64,000 nt of DNA from Shinella granuli (GTDB lineage Bacteria > Pseudomonadota > Alphaproteobacteria > Rhizobiales > Rhizobiaceae), in contig NZ_SLVX01000020.1 of assembly GCF_004341885.1 (NCBI RefSeq), positions 52,664 through 116,663 of the forward strand, read 5' to 3'. Under the pieces are notes generated by a model. It saw only the letters and a list, made by a program, of their open reading frames with translations, was not told the origin of the DNA and did not search any database. This document shows, in pieces, positions 49,683-57,832 of this stretch (within the stretch, counting starts at the first letter, position 1; every line of letters begins with the position of its first letter). A program made the translations under genes and the position numbers.

Positions 49683-50897
49683 TCAGCTGCCCTCGGCCTG
49701 GATGAGGATTTCGATGCGGCGGTTGGCATCCGCCATCGGATCGGCGGGAACCTTCAGGCGACGATCGGCAAAGCCGGTCACCTGGCTCACGCGCTTTTCC
49801 TCCAGGCCGCCGCGCACCAGCATGTAATAGGCGCTCTGCGCACGATCCATGGAAAGCTTCCAGTTGTCGTTCTTGCCGCCGGCAAAGGGACGGGCGTCGG
49901 TATGGCCGCGGATGGCGATGGCACCCGGCCGGCCCTCGAGGACCTTGCCGATCTTCTCCATCGCCAGCACCATTTCGCGCTTGGGCACGGCCGAGCCGAC
50001 ATTGAACATCGGCGTGTCAAGCTGGTCGGTGAGGCTGACGAGCAGGCCGCCTTCGGCCGGCGTCACGCTCAGTCCCTCGGCCAGCTTGCCGAGCGTGCCG
50101 ATCTCATCGGCCAACTGCTTCTTCAATTCGTCCGCCTTCTTTTCCTCGGCGGATTTCTTCTCGTCTTCCCTCGCCTTGGCGGCCTCGGCGACGACCTTTT
50201 CCGCTTCGGCCTTCGCGACCGCGGCCTTTTCCGCCTCTTCCCTGGCGAGAGCCTCCTTCACGGTGTCGTCGCTGGCAGCCGCCATCTGCTGGCTCTCGCT
50301 GCCGGCGTCCGTCGCCTGCGAGATATCGACCTGCTGGGTCCAGAAATCGGGATCGAACGGATCGCGATAGGCTTCGCCGCCATTGGCGCCGGTCGCCGGA
50401 CCGGAGGTCGCCGCGCCGCCCTCGCCCTTGGCGCTGACATTTGCCTGCTGGCCGACTTCCTGCGCGATTTCCGACAGCACGGAATAGGGATTCTCGAAGA
50501 AGTTGGCCTCGGAATACTTCGCTTCCTCGCCGGCCGTCGTCTTCTCGTCCTTACCGCTTTCCGCGCCGTTGCCGCTCGCCTGCTGCTGGCCCTGTTCCTT
50601 GGACTTGTCCTGCGTCGCCTCGCCTTCGGCGCTGTTGGCCGGCTTCTTCACCGACTTGTCGGCCGGCTTGTCGTCGGTCAGCTTGATCGGGTTGAAATAG
50701 GAGGCGACCGAAGCCTGGGTCTTCTCGTTGGCGGCATTGACGAGCCACATCACAAGGAAGAAGGCCATCATCGCGGTCATGAAGTCGGCATAGGCGATCT
50801 TCCAGGCGGCCGAATGGTGGTCGCCCTCGTGGTCGCCATGGCGCTTGACGATGATGATCTCGTTCTTGCCGTGGTGGTGATTTTCGCCTTCGCTCAT
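49683..50897 (-). CDS. motB: Flagellar motor stator protein MotB
   Basis: This 404-residue stator subunit has a His-rich N-terminus (NHHHGKNE, DHEGDHHSA) and one membrane helix with the proton-carrying Asp38 (AYADFMTAMMAFFLVMW). A long charged linker (about residues 70-270) and a C-terminal OmpA-like peptidoglycan domain (IAIRGHTDARPFAG, MDRAQSAYYML) follow. MotA is not in the window. It overlaps the FliH-like gene by four bases. Confidence 0.94.
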   Translation of the reverse strand: MSEGENHHHGKNEIIIVKRHGDHEGDHHSAAWKIAYADFMTAMMAFFLVMWLVNAANEKTQASVASYFNPIKLTDDKPADKSVKKPANSAEGEATQDKSKEQGQQQASGNGAESGKDEKTTAGEEAKYSEANFFENPYSVLSEIAQEVGQQANVSAKGEGGAATSGPATGANGGEAYRDPFDPDFWTQQVDISQATDAGSESQQMAAASDDTVKEALAREEAEKAAVAKAEAEKVVAEAAKAREDEKKSAEEKKADELKKQLADEIGTLGKLAEGLSVTPAEGGLLVSLTDQLDTPMFNVGSAVPKREMVLAMEKIGKVLEGRPGAIAIRGHTDARPFAGGKNDNWKLSMDRAQSAYYMLVRGGLEEKRVSQVTGFADRRLKVPADPMADANRRIEILIQAEGS

Positions 50898-51547
50898 GCA
50901 AGCACCTTGCGTACGGTGTCAGCCCAGGCCGCCATCCGCGTTACCAGGACGGTTTCGCCGAACTCCACCGTCAAATCGACATCCTGCATCTCGACATGCC
51001 GGAAGACCGGCGCGGGTTCGTCGAAATGCGTTTCCAGTTGCTGGAAGAGGTTTGCCGGCCCCTTCACCGTTATCGTCAGGCCTTCGTCGCCCTGCAGGCC
51101 CTCGGTGATCATGCGGGCAAGGTCGGCGACCGCGCCCCGCGCCAGCACATCGTTCATCACCGGTGCCAGAACCTCGGCCGTATCGGCAGCGACACGCTCG
51201 GCCACCTCGCCCGTCAACGTGGAAAACCGCTCGGCAAGGGCGCTGGCATAGTCCCTCTCGTAGCGCGCCTTCAGGCTGTCGAGTTCGGCCTGGTGCGCCT
51301 CCTTCAGGGCCGCGATCTCGGCCTCGTGCTTGCTGCGAAGCTCCATCTCGGCCTCCGCCTTGCCATCCGCAAAGGCCTCGGCACGCTCGGCAGCCAGGTC
51401 CACCGGCGGTTCGGCCGGCGGCATGACAAAGGCCTGGGCCGCAGCGCCGCCCCCCTCCTCGCCGAAGGACGGCGGCTGGAAGGCAGGTATCTTGGGGCGC
51501 GGGGGGGCGCCGAAATCCTTGAGGTAACGAGCGAGCTGCACGCTCAT
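50894..51547 (-). CDS. FliH-like export-apparatus protein
   Basis: This 217-residue protein (MSVQLARYLKDFGAPPRPKI) has a Pro-rich start and a Glu/Lys/Ala-rich coiled coil (AERAEAFADGKAEAEMEL). The C-terminal part (AVADLARMITEGLQGDEGLT, VEMQDVDLTVEFGETVLVTR) resembles FliH/YscL stators of the export ATPase. It overlaps motB by four bases and is the first gene of that operon. FliH is a fair guess, with weak similarity. Confidence 0.55.
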   Translation of the reverse strand: MSVQLARYLKDFGAPPRPKIPAFQPPSFGEEGGGAAAQAFVMPPAEPPVDLAAERAEAFADGKAEAEMELRSKHEAEIAALKEAHQAELDSLKARYERDYASALAERFSTLTGEVAERVAADTAEVLAPVMNDVLARGAVADLARMITEGLQGDEGLTITVKGPANLFQQLETHFDEPAPVFRHVEMQDVDLTVEFGETVLVTRMAAWADTVRKVLA

Positions 51548-51860
51548 CGCGCATCCTCCCGCTTCGCCGCGTGCCGGACGAACGCATGAAAGGTCCGGCG
51601 GGAACCCCGCGGACCGCTGCAACGCTCGCTCTCGAAAACACTGGAACCTGACACCACCGCTGACCCGTCTCCTCGGACACCGCACCTTCCGTGAGGCGAA
51701 AGGCACACAATCTTCCTGATCGTGCCACCGAGCCTAGGGGGTCAAACTTGTGCGAGGATGAAGATGAAAGGTGTTGGGCCGCGCCAGGGCAAATAACGCG
51801 GCCCAACCGCCCGCCTCGGCCGATGACCAACGGCCGGGGCGGAAGAGAACCTGCCTGCCC
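51548..51860. other. Intergenic region between flagellin and the FliH-like gene
   Basis: The gap holds the flagellin terminator hairpins (51774-51842) and, nearer the FliH-like gene, the likely promoter of the motB operon. No gene is seen. Confidence 0.6.
51774..51806 (-). terminator. Flagellin terminator hairpin (distal)
   Basis: A perfect 10-bp stem (TTGGGCCGCG / CGCGGCCCAA) with a 13-base loop lies downstream of the flagellin. A second stem, CCGCCTCGGCCG / CGGCCGGGGCGG with one mismatch, at 51811-51842 lies between this and the stop. Confidence 0.7.
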
Positions 51861-52823
51861 TTACTGACGGAAGAGCTGGAGGATGTTTTCGGCACTCGAA
51901 TTGGCGATCGACAGCGACTGGATGCCGAGCTGCTGCTGGGTCTGCAGCGCCTTCAGGCGGGTCGATTCCTCGTTCATGTCCGCATCGACGAGACGACCGA
52001 TGCCCTTGTCGATCACGTCGTTGAGGCTGGCGACGAAGCTCTCCTGCATCTCGATGCGGCTGGTGATGGCGCCGAGCGTGGATGCGGCGTTCGTCAGGTC
52101 CTTGAGGATGTTGTCGACGACGCTGATCATGTCGTCGAGAGCCTCATAGTCCGTACTGCCGTCGATCTCGATAGGTTCGCCGCTGGTCACCGGGTTCGAT
52201 GCGATCAGATAATATTCCCGGGCGGTGCCCGTCGGCTCGTCCACCAGTTCATCGGCGTCGATGGCCCTGGTGAGGTAGCCGCGATCGGGCTCCTGGATAT
52301 CGATCAGCACGGAATTGGCGGTGTCGAAATCGAGCGTGGCGACCTTGACGTTGCCGCTCGCGGTTCGCACGAAGGAGGCAACGACGGATTTGACGCCGAG
52401 CGCGTCCGCGCCGGAATTATAGAGCCAGTTCTCGCCGGAGAAGGATGCCGACTGGGCGGCCGAGACGAGCTGGTTCTTCAATTCCTTCAATTCGTCGTTG
52501 ATCTTGTTCTTGTCGACGCCCGGCTCGCGGGCGGCCACCAGCTTCGCCTTGATCTCGCTCATCACCTCGATGACGTTCTCGAGCGCCGTGTAGGCGGTGT
52601 CGACCTTGGCCGCGCCGAGGCCGAGGGCGTCGGCGACGGTCGAGATGGCGCGGTTGTCGGAGCGCATGGTGGTCGCGATCGACCAGTAGGCGGCATTGTC
52701 GGCGGCGGTCTCGACGCGCATGCCGGACGAGACGCGCCCCTGCGTGGTTTCAAGTCCGTTGTCGATGGAACGAAGGGTCTGCAGCGCCGCCATGGCGGCG
52801 GAGTTGGTCAATATGCTGGTCAT
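51861..52823 (-). CDS. Flagellin (320 residues)
   Basis: This filament protein is read from the ATG at 52823 (MTSILTNSAAMAALQTLRSI) and has the conserved N- and C-terminal coiled coils (DADMNEESTRLKALQTQQQL, IANSSAENILQLFRQ). The central domain is short, typical of rhizobial FlaA/B/D proteins, and its composition matches the genome. A GTG two codons earlier is possible. Two CtrA-type sites lie 124-163 bases upstream. Nearby genes for FlbT/FlaF and a GT41 enzyme may control its amount and glycosylation. Confidence 0.95.
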   Translation of the reverse strand: MTSILTNSAAMAALQTLRSIDNGLETTQGRVSSGMRVETAADNAAYWSIATTMRSDNRAISTVADALGLGAAKVDTAYTALENVIEVMSEIKAKLVAAREPGVDKNKINDELKELKNQLVSAAQSASFSGENWLYNSGADALGVKSVVASFVRTASGNVKVATLDFDTANSVLIDIQEPDRGYLTRAIDADELVDEPTGTAREYYLIASNPVTSGEPIEIDGSTDYEALDDMISVVDNILKDLTNAASTLGAITSRIEMQESFVASLNDVIDKGIGRLVDADMNEESTRLKALQTQQQLGIQSLSIANSSAENILQLFRQ

Positions 52824-52946
52824 TGGCACTTGCCCTGAAAAAGGAATTGTCGGGGGACATGCCGGAGTGAGGCGGGGACCGGTAACGACGAAGCGGCTTC
52901 ATGCATCCGGCGCCGCTCGTTTGCCCTGGGCGCCAGTCCATCGTTC

Positions 52947-52961
52947 TTAACAAAGGGTTAA
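52947..52961. promoter_or_regulatory. CtrA-type site 1 before flagellin
   Basis: TTAACAAAGGGTTAA fits TTAA-N7-TTAA exactly and lies 124 bases before the flagellin ATG. Confidence 0.7.
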
Positions 52962-52971
52962 TGGCGAATGG

Positions 52972-52986
52972 TTAACAAATGGTTAA
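52972..52986. promoter_or_regulatory. CtrA-type site 2 before flagellin
   Basis: TTAACAAATGGTTAA fits TTAA-N7-TTAA exactly, 25 bases from site 1, so two CtrA dimers could bind side by side. Confidence 0.7.
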
Positions 52987-53186
52987 CAGGCTTGGGCGCA
53001 TCGGAAGAAAAGTGAAGATAACGTTTATTTTCCAAAGCCAGTTTTCGCAGTCAGCCGGAAGATCCGACGCGGGGGCTCAACCCGCCCCCTTTCGGCAAGC
53101 TGCCTCACAACCGCCGTGCTTTGCCGCCGGGACAGTGCCTGTCGGAGCATCGGCCGGGATGGGATACAACCTGAGCTGCGCGCCTG

Positions 53187-53201
53187 TTAACCCAAAATTA
53201 A
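53187..53201. promoter_or_regulatory. CtrA-type site before the octad-repeat gene
   Basis: TTAACCCAAAATTAA fits TTAA-N7-TTAA exactly. It lies 372 bases before the repeat-protein start and about 200 bases from the flagellin sites. Confidence 0.6.
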
Positions 53202-53572
53202 ACGCTGCCGATTAGAACTTTACGTGGTCGAAAAGGGCTGGCTGGGGCAATTTTTCTGCCCGGCGCTGCCTGCCCTGAAAAAGCATAGCCAATGCATGGC
53301 ATTTGCGACCGATGGCGTAGGGATCGGGGCTGGTTCAGCTCCGCGCATGATGCCCTTCCAATGCGCTGGCTCGTTCGAGCCATGTTTCATGTGACATTGT
53401 TTTCGTCCAACCGGACGTCCGGACCGTTGGCGCCGTCGATGGCGCTCGACCGAGCGGTACACGGCGGGTGCTTTGCGCGCCTGGGGACCCGAGGAGAAGA
53501 ACGAACCTCTTCCCGCACGGTCGGTGGAACGAAAACGACGTTTGTCATCCGCTAACACAAGGGCGCGCGTCC

Positions 53573-56500
53573 ATGACTTCAATCATTACCAATCTGACTC
53601 CGAGCCAGATCCGGAACCTTTCCACGAGTGCGATCCAGCTTCTCAACACCGAGGATGTCGCGGCGCTGACCTCGGAAAAGGTCGCAGCGCTCAGCGCTGC
53701 CCAGCTCAACGCCTTCCAGTCGAGCAGCCTTCTCTCCTTTACCTCGGAGCAGATCGGCTCGATCGCCGTCAAGTCCATCGCCGGCCTCAGCGCCGCCCAG
53801 ATCTCGTCCCTGACCTCCGGCCACATTGCAGGCCTCAAGGCCACGCAGGCAGCGGCTCTCACCAGCGCCCAGGTCGCGACCTTCACCACGGATGAAATCG
53901 CCGTGCTGAACTCCGCGCAGATCGCGGCCCTCGGCTACCAGGTCTTCACCACCATCGATTCCGCCGAACTGGCACTGTTCACCACCGATGAGCTCGGCGC
54001 CATCAATGCCAAGGCGATCGCCGGCATCAGCACGGCAGCGCTCGCGGGCATCGCATCGTCCAGCATCGCCGCCCTCGGCACCGGCCAGATCGCCGTCCTC
54101 TCCAGCGCCCAGCTCAACGCGCTCTCCAGCGGCCAGCTCGGCGCCCTCAGCACCGGCCAGATCGCCGGCCTGACGGCAAAGCAGGTTGGCACGCTCTCCA
54201 CGACGCAGATCGCAACCCTCAGCACCACGCAGATCGCATCGCTGTCCAGCGCGCAGATCGGCGCTCTCACCAGCGGCCAGGCTGCGGCGCTCTCGACGGG
54301 CCAGATCGCGGCCCTCTCCGCAACGCAGGTCGCCGGCCTCAGCGCTGCCGCTCTCAAGACCCTCGATTCGGCGGAAATCGCCCTCTTCACCACGGATGAA
54401 CTGGCCGCCATCAACGCCAAGGCCTTCTCCAGCCTCGATGCCTCCGCCCTTGCCGGCATCGCATCGGCCAGCATCGCGAGCCTGAACAGCGCCCAGATCG
54501 CAGCTCTGAGCAGCAGCCAGGCAGCGGCCCTGTCGACGGACCAGATCGCAGCCCTGACCAGCTCGCAGGTGGCCGCGCTCAGCGCCGCCGCCCTGAAGAC
54601 GATCGATTCGGCGGAACTGGCCCTCTTCAGCACCGATGAGCTGGCCGCCATCAGCGCCAAGGCCATCGCCGGCCTCGAAACCGCGGCGCTTGCCGGCATC
54701 ACGACGGCCGCCATCGCAGCCCTCGACAGCAAGCAGATCGCCGCCCTCTCCAGCACCCAGCTCAACGCCATGTCCACCGGCCAGGTTGCTGCCCTCGGCA
54801 CCAGCCAGCTTGCCGGCCTGAGCGCCAAGCAGTTCGCGACCCTCAACAGTGCACAGGTCGGCGCCCTCGGCACCGGCCAGATCGCCGGCCTGTCGAGCGC
54901 CCAGATCGGCGCCCTGACCAGCAGCCAGGCAGCAGCCCTGTCGACCGGCCAGATCGCTGCGCTCAACAGCGCGCAGGTCGGAGCACTCAGCGCCGCTGCC
55001 CTGAAGACCATCGACTCGGCCGAGCTGGCGCTGTTCAGCACCGATGAACTGGCCGCCATCAACGTCAAGGCCCTCGCCGGCCTCGAAACCGCGGCGCTTG
55101 CCGGTATCACGACGGCCGCCATCGCCGCCCTCGACAGCAAGCAGATCGCCGCCCTCTCCAGCATCCAGCTCAATGCCCTGTCCACCGGTCAGGTTGCGGC
55201 TCTCTCGACCGGCCAGCTCGCCGGCCTGAGCGCCAAGCAGGTTGCCACGATCGGCTCGGCACAGATCGCAGCCCTCGGCACCGGCCAGGTCGCCGCCCTG
55301 TCGAGCGCCCAGATCGGCGCCCTGACCAGCGCCCAGGCAGCAGCCCTGTCGACGGACCAGATCGCAGCGCTCACCAGCTCGCAGGCCGCAGCGCTCAGCG
55401 CCGCTGCCCTCAAGACCATCGACTCGGCGGAAATCGCCCTCTTCAGCACCGATGAGCTGGCAGCCATCAACGTCAAGGCCCTTGCCGGCCTCGAAACCGC
55501 AGCTCTCGCCGGCATCACCACCGCTGCCATCACCGCCCTCGACAGCAAGCAGATCGGTGCCCTCACCAGCACCCAGTTCAATGCCCTGTCCAGCGGCCAG
55601 CTCGCAGCCCTGACGACCGGCCAGCTCGCCGGCCTCAGCGCCAAGCAGGTTGGCACGATCAGCTCGGCTCAGATCGCTGCCCTCAGCACCGGCCAGATCG
55701 CTTCGCTGGGCAGCGCCCAGATCGGCGCCCTGACCAGCAGCCAGGCAGCAGCCCTGTCGACCGGCCAGATCGCAGCGCTCACCAGTTCGCAGATTGCAGC
55801 ACTCAGCGCCGCAGCCCTCAAGACGGTCGATTCGGCGGAACTCGCCCTGTTCAGCACGGATGAACTGGCCGCCATCAACGTCAAGGCCCTTGCCGGCCTC
55901 GAAACGGCGGCACTCGCCGGCATCACCACCGCCGCCATCGCAGCCCTCGACAGCAAGCAGATCGCCGCCCTCACCAGCACCCAGCTCAATGCGCTCTCCA
56001 GCGGCCAGGTCGCAGCCCTCGGCTCCGGCCAACTTGCCGGCCTGAGCGTCAAGCAGGTCGCCACGATCGGTTCGGCACAGATCGCAGCCCTCGGCACCGG
56101 CCAGATCGCCGGCCTGTCGAGCGCCCAGATCGGCGCCCTGACCAGCGCCCAGGCAGCAGCCCTGTCGACGGACCAGATCGCCGCCCTGACGACCTCGCAG
56201 GTCGCCGCGCTCAGCGCCGCTGCCCTGAAGACCATCGACGCGGCGGAACTGGCGCTGTTCAGCACCGATGAGCTGGCAGCCATCAGCGCCAAGGCCCTCG
56301 CCGGCCTCGAAACCGCAGCGCTTGCCGGCATCACCACCGCCGCCATCGCAGCCCTCGACAGCAAGCAGATCGCTGCCCTCACCAGCACCCAGCTGAACGC
56401 GCTGTCCACCGGCCAGCTCGCAGCGCTCTCGACCGGCCAGCTCGCCGGCCTCAGCGCCAAGCAGGTCGCTACGGTCAACAGCGCGCAGATCGCTGCCCTC

Positions 56501-57652
56501 AGCACCGGCCAGGTCGCTTCGCTGGGCAGCGCCCAGATCGGCGCCCTGACCAGCAACCAGGCGGCAGCCCTGTCGACGGGCCAGATCGCTGCCCTCAACA
56601 GCGCACAGGTCGCAGCGCTCAGCGCCGCCGCCCTGAAGACCATCGACTCGGCGGAACTTGCCCTGTTCAGCACCGATGAACTGGCCGCCATCAACGTCAA
56701 GGCTCTCGCCGGCCTCGAAACCGCGGCGCTTGCCGGCATCACGACGGCCGCCATCGCCGCCCTCGACAGCAAGCAGATCGCCGCCCTCTCCAGCACCCAG
56801 CTCAATGCACTCTCCAGCGGTCAGGTCGCAGCCCTCGGCTCCGGTCAGCTCGCCGGCCTGAGCGCCAAGCAGGTTGCCACGATCGGCTCGGCACAGATCG
56901 CAGCCCTCGGCACCGGCCAGATCGCCGGCCTGTCGAGCGCCCAGATCGGCGCCCTGACCAGCGTCCAGGCAGCAGCCCTGTCGACGGACCAGATCGCAGC
57001 CCTGACGACCTCGCAGGTCGCCGCGCTCAGCGCCGCTGCCCTGAAGACCATCGACTCGGCCGAGCTGGCTCTGTTCAGCACGGATGAGCTGGCTGCCATC
57101 AACGTCAAGGCTCTTGCCGGTCTCGAAACCTCGGCGCTTGCCGGCATCACCACCGCGGCCATCGCAGCCCTCGACAGCAAGCAGATCGGTGCCCTCACCA
57201 GCACCCAGCTGAACGCCCTGTCCACCGGCCAGCTCGCAGCGCTCTCGACCGGCCAGCTCGCCGGCCTCAGCGCCAAGCAGATCGCTACGGTCAACAGCGC
57301 GCAGATCGCGGCCCTCGGCACCGGCCAGATCGCCGCTCTCGATGCCAAGCAGATTGCGGGTCTGACCGGCGGCCAGATCGGGGCTCTGTCGACGACCCAG
57401 GTCGCCGCCTTGACCAGCTCGCAGATCGCAGGTCTCAGCGCAGCCGCCATCCAGGCGATGAGCTCGGACGGCATCAAGACCTTCACGACCGACGAAATCG
57501 CTGCAATCAGCCTGAAGGCCCTGCAGGGTCTGGCCACCGAGGACATCGCAGCCCTCGGCTCCGCCCAGATCATGGCCCTCAAGGCCGAGCAGATCGCGGC
57601 CATGAACACGGCACAGGTCGAAGCCGTCATCCAGGCCTACGCCTCGATCTAA
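53573..57652 (+). CDS. Giant octapeptide-repeat protein, putative flagellum-linked
   Basis: This 1359-residue protein starts MTSIITNLTPSQIRNLSTSA, with AAGG about ten bases before the ATG. Almost the whole length is an 8-residue repeat, consensus [IVL]-A-x-L-[ST]-[ST]-x-Q (for example IAALSSAQ, IGALTSGQ, AAALSTGQ). Every 17 octads an acidic marker IDSAELALFSTDELAAIN recurs. I see no Cys, no Trp, no membrane helix and no Sec signal. The first residues match the flagellins (MTSILTN) at six of seven places. Neighbours are flagellin genes and glycosyltransferases, and a CtrA-type site is upstream. Caulobacter FlaEY is, from memory, a similar repetitive protein; this must be checked. The function is unknown. 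Confidence 0.85.
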   Translation: MTSIITNLTPSQIRNLSTSAIQLLNTEDVAALTSEKVAALSAAQLNAFQSSSLLSFTSEQIGSIAVKSIAGLSAAQISSLTSGHIAGLKATQAAALTSAQVATFTTDEIAVLNSAQIAALGYQVFTTIDSAELALFTTDELGAINAKAIAGISTAALAGIASSSIAALGTGQIAVLSSAQLNALSSGQLGALSTGQIAGLTAKQVGTLSTTQIATLSTTQIASLSSAQIGALTSGQAAALSTGQIAALSATQVAGLSAAALKTLDSAEIALFTTDELAAINAKAFSSLDASALAGIASASIASLNSAQIAALSSSQAAALSTDQIAALTSSQVAALSAAALKTIDSAELALFSTDELAAISAKAIAGLETAALAGITTAAIAALDSKQIAALSSTQLNAMSTGQVAALGTSQLAGLSAKQFATLNSAQVGALGTGQIAGLSSAQIGALTSSQAAALSTGQIAALNSAQVGALSAAALKTIDSAELALFSTDELAAINVKALAGLETAALAGITTAAIAALDSKQIAALSSIQLNALSTGQVAALSTGQLAGLSAKQVATIGSAQIAALGTGQVAALSSAQIGALTSAQAAALSTDQIAALTSSQAAALSAAALKTIDSAEIALFSTDELAAINVKALAGLETAALAGITTAAITALDSKQIGALTSTQFNALSSGQLAALTTGQLAGLSAKQVGTISSAQIAALSTGQIASLGSAQIGALTSSQAAALSTGQIAALTSSQIAALSAAALKTVDSAELALFSTDELAAINVKALAGLETAALAGITTAAIAALDSKQIAALTSTQLNALSSGQVAALGSGQLAGLSVKQVATIGSAQIAALGTGQIAGLSSAQIGALTSAQAAALSTDQIAALTTSQVAALSAAALKTIDAAELALFSTDELAAISAKALAGLETAALAGITTAAIAALDSKQIAALTSTQLNALSTGQLAALSTGQLAGLSAKQVATVNSAQIAALSTGQVASLGSAQIGALTSNQAAALSTGQIAALNSAQVAALSAAALKTIDSAELALFSTDELAAINVKALAGLETAALAGITTAAIAALDSKQIAALSSTQLNALSSGQVAALGSGQLAGLSAKQVATIGSAQIAALGTGQIAGLSSAQIGALTSVQAAALSTDQIAALTTSQVAALSAAALKTIDSAELALFSTDELAAINVKALAGLETSALAGITTAAIAALDSKQIGALTSTQLNALSTGQLAALSTGQLAGLSAKQIATVNSAQIAALGTGQIAALDAKQIAGLTGGQIGALSTTQVAALTSSQIAGLSAAAIQAMSSDGIKTFTTDEIAAISLKALQGLATEDIAALGSAQIMALKAEQIAAMNTAQVEAVIQAYASI
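53954..57457 (+). repeat. 408-bp tandem super-repeats inside the octad gene
   Basis: The marker codons (ATC GAT/GAC TCG GC) recur at 53954, 54362, 54602, 55010, 55418, 55826, 56234, 56642 and 57050, with a divergent final copy at 57458. All steps are exactly 408 bp (17 x 24) except one of 240 bp (10 x 24) between 54362 and 54602. The units from 54602 on are most alike at nucleotide level. Confidence 0.92.
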
Positions 57653-57662
57653 CCCCGACATG

Positions 57663-57690
57663 CGGCGGCGCGGTCCATATCGCGCCGCCG
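57663..57690 (+). terminator. Terminator of the octad-repeat gene
   Basis: A perfect 10-bp stem (CGGCGGCGCG / CGCGCCGCCG) with an 8-base loop lies ten bases after the stop and is followed by TTCCTTCTTCC. Confidence 0.8.
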
Positions 57691-57832
57691 TTCCTTCTTC
57701 CGCCCCCGACGGCGACCCTTCCTTCGCGCAAAACGATCAGCCCGACGCAAGTCAACTCCGATAGCAAGGCAGACGAGCTCCCTTCGAGCCGTTCAACAGC
57801 CCGGCCAGCAGGCCCCCTTGCCGCAGGATGTC

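Larger units (their letters stand above)
52824..53572. other. Divergent control region of flagellin and the octad-repeat protein
   Basis: This 749-base region holds three perfect TTAA-N7-TTAA sites and no convincing gene. The 78-codon frame at 52979-53215 starts inside a CtrA-type box and is not protein-like. The repeat-protein mRNA, if started at the 53187 site, would have a 5' leader of more than 300 bases. Confidence 0.6.

Noticed and set aside
52979..53215. 78-codon plus-strand frame in the flagellin control region
   Set aside because: Its start lies inside a CtrA-type box and the product has no protein-like pattern.
53954..57457. Tandem repeats as a possible CRISPR array or satellite DNA
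   Set aside because: The period is a multiple of three, the frame is open throughout, and units are 24 and 408 bp with no unique spacers.
53579..57661. 1360-codon minus-strand frame opposite the repeat gene
   Set aside because: The plus-strand frame has a ribosome-binding site, a matching terminator and a clean octad consensus; the minus frame only mirrors the repeats.
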